Positions 5,333-8,348 of a stretch of DNA of 8,348 bases are shown here, in pieces. Position 1 is the stretch's first letter. The number at the start of each line of letters is the position of its first letter. A program made the translations under genes and the position numbers. This DNA is from an uncultured Oscillospiraceae bacterium (lineage in GTDB: Bacteria; Bacillota; Clostridia; Oscillospirales; Oscillospiraceae): contig CAJUPG010000080.1 in the NCBI GenBank assembly GCA_910588455.1, forward strand, positions 1 through 8,348, written 5' to 3'. Below the pieces are notes generated by a model. It had not been told where the DNA came from, ran no database searches, and saw only the letters and a list, made by a program, of their open reading frames with translations.

Positions 5333-7317
5333 TTCAGCACCTTCCGATAGTAGTCGTGGTCCAGAATGCCCACGGAATAGGCCACCCGGTTCTGGACCTC
5401 CGCCAGAGCCTGGACCAAATACCCCTCCTCCGGCAGCGAGCCGTCCCAGCTCTCGAACAGGTCCATGGTGGAGTCGTACCGGCCCCGCTCGGTGATGAAG
5501 CTGTAGTTGGAGAAAATGACGAGCCCCGCCGCGTCGGACAGGATGTCCCGGCCGGCCAGCAGACGCGAGTCGTAGGGCAGCCCGAACAGATTCGCCAGTG
5601 TGGGCATGATGTCCAGACTGGAGCAGTATTTGTCAATGTCCACCGGCTTGCCCATCTGACTGTTCCACACAATGAGGGTGTTTTCATAGATCTCAAACAC
5701 CGGGTCCACCGGATGGCCCAGCAGCTCGCTGTACTCTTCGTCGGTGAGTCCGTAGGGGTAATGATCTCCGGACAGCACGATTACCGTATCCTCCAGCTTC
5801 CCCGCCGCCGCCAGCTGGTCCACCAGACTGCGCACCGCCAGCTCCAGCTCCACCTGGCAGGCCAGATAGCCCTTTACCCGCTCGGAGTAGGGCAGGTCCT
5901 CCACCAGACTCCAGTGCCGCCGGGCCATCGCGTTCTCCTGGTAGCCGTAATTCAGGTGTCCGCTTACGGTGAGGCAGTAGACCATAAAATGGTCCTCATT
6001 CACAAACCGGGGGACAATCTCCTCCATCATCTCCAGGTCGGAGGGGGGCCAGATCTCCTCCAGCTCCAGCCCCTGGCCCAGGGCGTAGTAGTCGTAGCCC
6101 ATATTGGGGAAGGACTGATCCCGGTCGTAATAGGTGTAAATATAATTATGGTAGGCCAGGGTCCGGTAGCCCAGGCGGCCGAACTGGTTGCCAAAGCCGA
6201 AGGGCATATAGTTTTCCGCAGACCGGGAGTAGCTCCACACGCCGGATTTTGGGATCAGACCGGTGGTGGTCGTATACTCCCCGTCGGAGGTGGACACCCC
6301 CCACAGCGGCGTGTAGAAGTGCTCAAAGCGGAACCCCTGGTGGGACAGAGCCCAGAGGGTGGGGGTCCGCTGGGGGTCCATGGCCAGGGTGGAGAAGCCC
6401 TCCGCCACAATCCAGACCAGGTTTTTTCCGGCAAAGTAGCCGGTCCAGGCATTTTTCTCCGTGGGCTCCACCTGGGCGAAATACTGGTGCAGATCCAGCA
6501 GGGCCTCATCCTCCTCCTGGGCAATCAGGGCAGGGAAGTCAATATCCAGAATCTGGGGCCCGGAAGCGGGGGCCGGAGCGGGAATGTCCGCCGCCGGCTT
6601 CTGCCGCCAGGGAATGGGGTGCTTTTCGCTCAATACCTTTGGGTTTTTCTCCTCCGGGTCAGGGGCCACCCCGAACAGCATCCGCTGGACCTCCAGCCGG
6701 GTGTGGGTGAGCATCCCGAAGCTCTGGGCCTCCAGGTTCGGGGCGGCGGCGTGAATATACAGGTAGCGCAGGGAGAGCACCCCGCCGCCGCACAGCATCA
6801 CCAGGGCCACCGCCGTCAGCTGGGCCCCCAGGCTGTACAGAGTCCATCTGAAATGGGCCCTGGGGGGCATAGGCCCGCCAGCCACCAGCTTCGGGGCCAG
6901 GCGCAGGCTGAGAAGGACAGGGGCGGCCATCATGAGCACCGGGAACCAGTTCATCAGAATTTCCCAAACCGCCATATCCCCAAAAGCGCCGGCCACCATG
7001 CCCAGCTTGGTCAGGGAAAACAGGGACAGGAAGGTTTTAAACAGGCTGAAATACACCGTCTGGGACCCGATCCAAAGGGAGATCACCGCCGTTCCCAGCA
7101 CCAGGCACACCCGGCCCTGCCTGGGGGACAGCCCGCCGCACACCAGTCCCCCCGCCATGGCAATGGGGAGGGTAAACAGCAGAGTGAAGCCCAGGCCGGA
7201 CAGAGTGAGCCTGTGAAAGCAGAAGAGCTTTAAAAACAGCTCTTCGTAGAAAATCACCGCCAGAAAGAACAGGGAGGGCCGGACAAAACGCTCCCAATGC
7301 CGCAAAAAGTCTTTCAT
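5329..7317 (-). CDS. LTA synthase family protein (membrane sulfatase-fold phosphoglycerol transferase)
   Basis: The 662-residue product has about five N-terminal membrane segments (roughly 14-34, 41-62, 68-95, 118-140, 158-188), then a Pro/Ala-rich linker (about 240-255), then a large extracellular alkaline-phosphatase/sulfatase-type domain. Residues matching the LtaS active site are visible: E306 in WIVAEGFS, the nucleophile T343 in VSTSDGEY, H453 in SGHLNY, and D518-H519 in LSGDHYPYG. LtaS enzymes polymerise glycerol phosphate from phosphatidylglycerol onto a glycolipid anchor. Members of this family may instead decorate glycans with phosphoglycerol, and the sequence alone does not decide. 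The length is close to the family norm (about 640). The start at 7317 is supported by AGAAAGG 11 nt upstream and a near-consensus promoter at 7364-7392; a longer frame up to 7392 would begin inside that promoter. First gene of a four-gene operon. Confidence 0.9.
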   Translation of the reverse strand: MKDFLRHWERFVRPSLFFLAVIFYEELFLKLFCFHRLTLSGLGFTLLFTLPIAMAGGLVCGGLSPRQGRVCLVLGTAVISLWIGSQTVYFSLFKTFLSLFSLTKLGMVAGAFGDMAVWEILMNWFPVLMMAAPVLLSLRLAPKLVAGGPMPPRAHFRWTLYSLGAQLTAVALVMLCGGGVLSLRYLYIHAAAPNLEAQSFGMLTHTRLEVQRMLFGVAPDPEEKNPKVLSEKHPIPWRQKPAADIPAPAPASGPQILDIDFPALIAQEEDEALLDLHQYFAQVEPTEKNAWTGYFAGKNLVWIVAEGFSTLAMDPQRTPTLWALSHQGFRFEHFYTPLWGVSTSDGEYTTTTGLIPKSGVWSYSRSAENYMPFGFGNQFGRLGYRTLAYHNYIYTYYDRDQSFPNMGYDYYALGQGLELEEIWPPSDLEMMEEIVPRFVNEDHFMVYCLTVSGHLNYGYQENAMARRHWSLVEDLPYSERVKGYLACQVELELAVRSLVDQLAAAGKLEDTVIVLSGDHYPYGLTDEEYSELLGHPVDPVFEIYENTLIVWNSQMGKPVDIDKYCSSLDIMPTLANLFGLPYDSRLLAGRDILSDAAGLVIFSNYSFITERGRYDSTMDLFESWDGSLPEEGYLVQALAEVQNRVAYSVGILDHDYYRKVLK

Positions 7318-7363
7318 TGAGAAAATGACCTTTCTATCTTTGAAATATAGTATATCAGTCGCT

Positions 7364-7392
7364 ATTGTACTCCACCCTGCTCTCCTTGTCAA
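7364..7392 (-). promoter_or_regulatory. Near-consensus sigma-A promoter of the LTA-synthase-like operon
   Basis: On the - strand a perfect TTGACA (7392-7387) and TACAAT (7369-7364) are separated by exactly 17 bp. Transcription would start near 7357, giving a leader of about 40 nt to the ATG at 7317. No operator-like dyad is evident, which suggests largely constitutive expression of the four-gene operon. Confidence 0.75.
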
Positions 7393-7400
7393 TTTAGGGC

Positions 7401-7429
7401 TTGCGCTTTGTTCACAATTCTGTTATAAT
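7401..7429 (+). promoter_or_regulatory. Predicted sigma-A promoter with extended -10, upstream of the hypothetical gene and cstA
   Basis: TTGCGC (7401-7406) and a perfect TATAAT (7424-7429) are 17 bp apart, and the -10 is preceded by TGT (extended -10), which can offset the weak -35. Transcription would start near 7436, about 28 nt before the TTG start at 7464. Its -35 lies only 8 bp from that of the oppositely oriented promoter. Confidence 0.7.
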
Positions 7430-7463
7430 TTACTCCGCTAAACTTCAAAGGAGGCGGTCCGGC

Positions 7464-7985
7464 TTGCAACAGCTTCGCCAACAACTGGAAAAAGCCGCCG
7501 TGCAGTCCTACCGGGCCTACTACGACGTGGAGGAGCTCCCGGAGGGCGGGCTTCTGAAGGCCCGCTGTGCCTACCACTCCCGGTCCGCCCAGTATGTACT
7601 GGTGAAAAAGGCCGAGCTGTGGGCGGCGGAAACCAACGAATACGTCTACCTCTGGTCCCTGCCACGGCTGGACGAGGGGGCCTTGGAGGAAGTCTTTCAA
7701 GCCACCCTGTCGGACGGTATGCCCCGCATCCGGCCCCATAAGGACCATATGTCCACCTTTCTCACCGCCGCCGTGCTGTGCGACAGGGCGGACCCACAGG
7801 CGCTGCACCGGCTGAAACGGCTGAAGCAGCGCAAAAACTTCCGGCTATCGCTCCATGGATGGATGGAGTTTCGTATAGCGGCCGCAGTGTTGGACTGCGG
7901 CGAATTTGCCGCCAACCGCCCCGGGCGGGAGACCGCTCAATTTCTGGAGCAGCTGGCGGCCAGCGTATCCAAAAATTTAAGTTAA
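7464..7985 (+). CDS. Conserved hypothetical protein encoded just upstream of cstA
   Basis: I do not recognise this protein with certainty. The 173-residue product is soluble, with no signal peptide or membrane segment. It opens with an amphipathic helix-like stretch, then a beta-type segment rich in Tyr/Lys/Val (about 33-65). Next comes RPHKDHMSTFL near 90-100, then a basic RLKRLKQRKNF block (116-126) leading into SLHGWMEFR (129-137), and a C-terminal helix. The look is that of a small clostridial family of unknown function. The start is TTG at 7464, chosen because a perfect AAAGGAGG (7447-7454) lies 9 nt upstream. Upstream in-frame codons, including the TTG at 7401, fall in the promoter. It has its own promoter, and cstA starts 17 nt after its stop, so the two are probably co-transcribed. 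This suggests, but does not show, a role linked to transport or carbon-starvation metabolism. Confidence 0.8.
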   Translation: MQQLRQQLEKAAVQSYRAYYDVEELPEGGLLKARCAYHSRSAQYVLVKKAELWAAETNEYVYLWSLPRLDEGALEEVFQATLSDGMPRIRPHKDHMSTFLTAAVLCDRADPQALHRLKRLKQRKNFRLSLHGWMEFRIAAAVLDCGEFAANRPGRETAQFLEQLAASVSKNLS

Positions 7986-8002
7986 GGAGAGGAGAAACTT
8001 AA

Positions 8003-8348
8003 ATGAATGCAATGTTAGTTGTCATCGTTGGCATCGCCATTCTGGTCGTAGGCTACATCTTCTACGGCGGCTGGCTTGCCAAGCAGTGGGGCGTGGACGA
8101 CAAAAAAGTCACGCCAGCTCATGAGCTGGAGGATGGCATGGACTACGTCCCTGCCAAGGCCCCCGTCCTGATGGGTCACCACTTCTCGTCCATCGCCGGC
8201 GCCGGCCCCATCAACGGTCCCATCCAGGCCGCCGTGTTCGGCTGGGTGCCCGTGGTGCTGTGGGTGCTCATCGGCGGCATCTTCTTCGGCGCGGTCCATG
8301 ACTACGGCGCCCTGTTCGCCTCCATCCGCCACAAGGGCCAGTCCCTGG
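8003..8348 (+). CDS. cstA: CstA family carbon starvation protein, N-terminal part
   Basis: The first 115 codons of a CstA/BtsT-type membrane transporter; the gene runs off the window. The fragment shows a first membrane helix (about 3-23), a short polar stretch, then the family's most conserved block: GHHFSSIAGAGPINGPIQAA (about 58-77), a second helix at about 78-97 and the VHDYGALFASIRHKG motif near 99-113. In E. coli the paralogues CstA and BtsT import pyruvate under nutrient limitation, and peptide uptake has also been ascribed to CstA. The substrate here cannot be fixed from the N-terminus. Ribosome site AAGGAGAGGAG ends 8 nt before the ATG. No terminator lies in the 17-nt gap after the preceding gene, so it is probably transcribed from the promoter near 7424. 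Confidence 0.95.
   Translation, partial: MNAMLVVIVGIAILVVGYIFYGGWLAKQWGVDDKKVTPAHELEDGMDYVPAKAPVLMGHHFSSIAGAGPINGPIQAAVFGWVPVVLWVLIGGIFFGAVHDYGALFASIRHKGQSL

Noticed and set aside
5356..7233. Long open frame on the + strand (625 codons) opposite the LTA-synthase-like gene
   Set aside because: Composition is Gly/Gln/His/Pro-rich with no recognisable domain. It is the GC-rich antisense shadow of a gene with intact active-site motifs.
7318..7392. N-terminal extension of the LTA-synthase-like protein by 25 codons
   Set aside because: The extension lies on a near-consensus promoter (TTGACA-N17-TACAAT), and the ATG at 7317 has its own ribosome site.

Overview
The window comes from a high-GC, endospore-forming member of the Clostridia. 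An Oscillospiraceae-type gut anaerobe (Flavonifractor, Intestinimonas or Lawsonibacter relatives) fits best. This placement is an inference from the full-length SpoIIE, a flavodiiron protein, a desulfoferrodoxin-type domain, an LTA-synthase-like enzyme, CstA, GC-rich codon use and strong AGGAGG-type ribosome binding sites. No mobile elements, CRISPR arrays, tRNAs or rRNAs were seen. Coding density is very high; only two intergenic regions of about 145 bp and one terminator separate the transcription units.

Layout. (1) 1-494, + strand: the 3' end of a flavodiiron (FprA-type) oxygen/NO reductase, ending at a perfect bidirectional terminator (501-528). (2) 528-2846, - strand: spoIIE, the sporulation PP2C phosphatase, whose stop codon overlaps that terminator. 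(3) 2847-2990: a divergent control region with promoter-like elements for both flanking genes and two perfect inverted repeats. (4) 2991-3629, + strand: a Cro/CI-type helix-turn-helix domain fused to a complete two-iron desulfoferrodoxin-like module. All nine expected metal ligands are present, but the usual catalytic lysine is not. (5) 3469-7317, - strand: a tightly coupled four-gene operon, read as LTA-synthase-like sulfatase-fold protein, YiaC-like GNAT acetyltransferase, DUF1349 lectin-fold protein and CbiK-type cobaltochelatase. Its last gene overlaps gene (4) tail-to-tail by 161 bp. (6) 7318-7463: back-to-back divergent sigma-A-type promoters. (7) 7464 to the window end, + strand: a conserved hypothetical gene starting with TTG, followed 17 bp later by cstA (pyruvate/peptide transporter), cut by the window edge.

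How the genes may work together. The flavodiiron protein and the HTH-desulfoferrodoxin protein both belong to the oxygen and superoxide defence of strict anaerobes. The second is a DNA-binding protein with predicted iron centres, encoded divergently from spoIIE, and an 8-bp dyad overlaps the predicted spoIIE -10 box. The most interesting testable idea here is an iron-based redox sensor that controls its own gene and perhaps links oxidative stress to sporulation. The envelope operon and the cstA operon look like ordinary, separately transcribed accessory and housekeeping functions.
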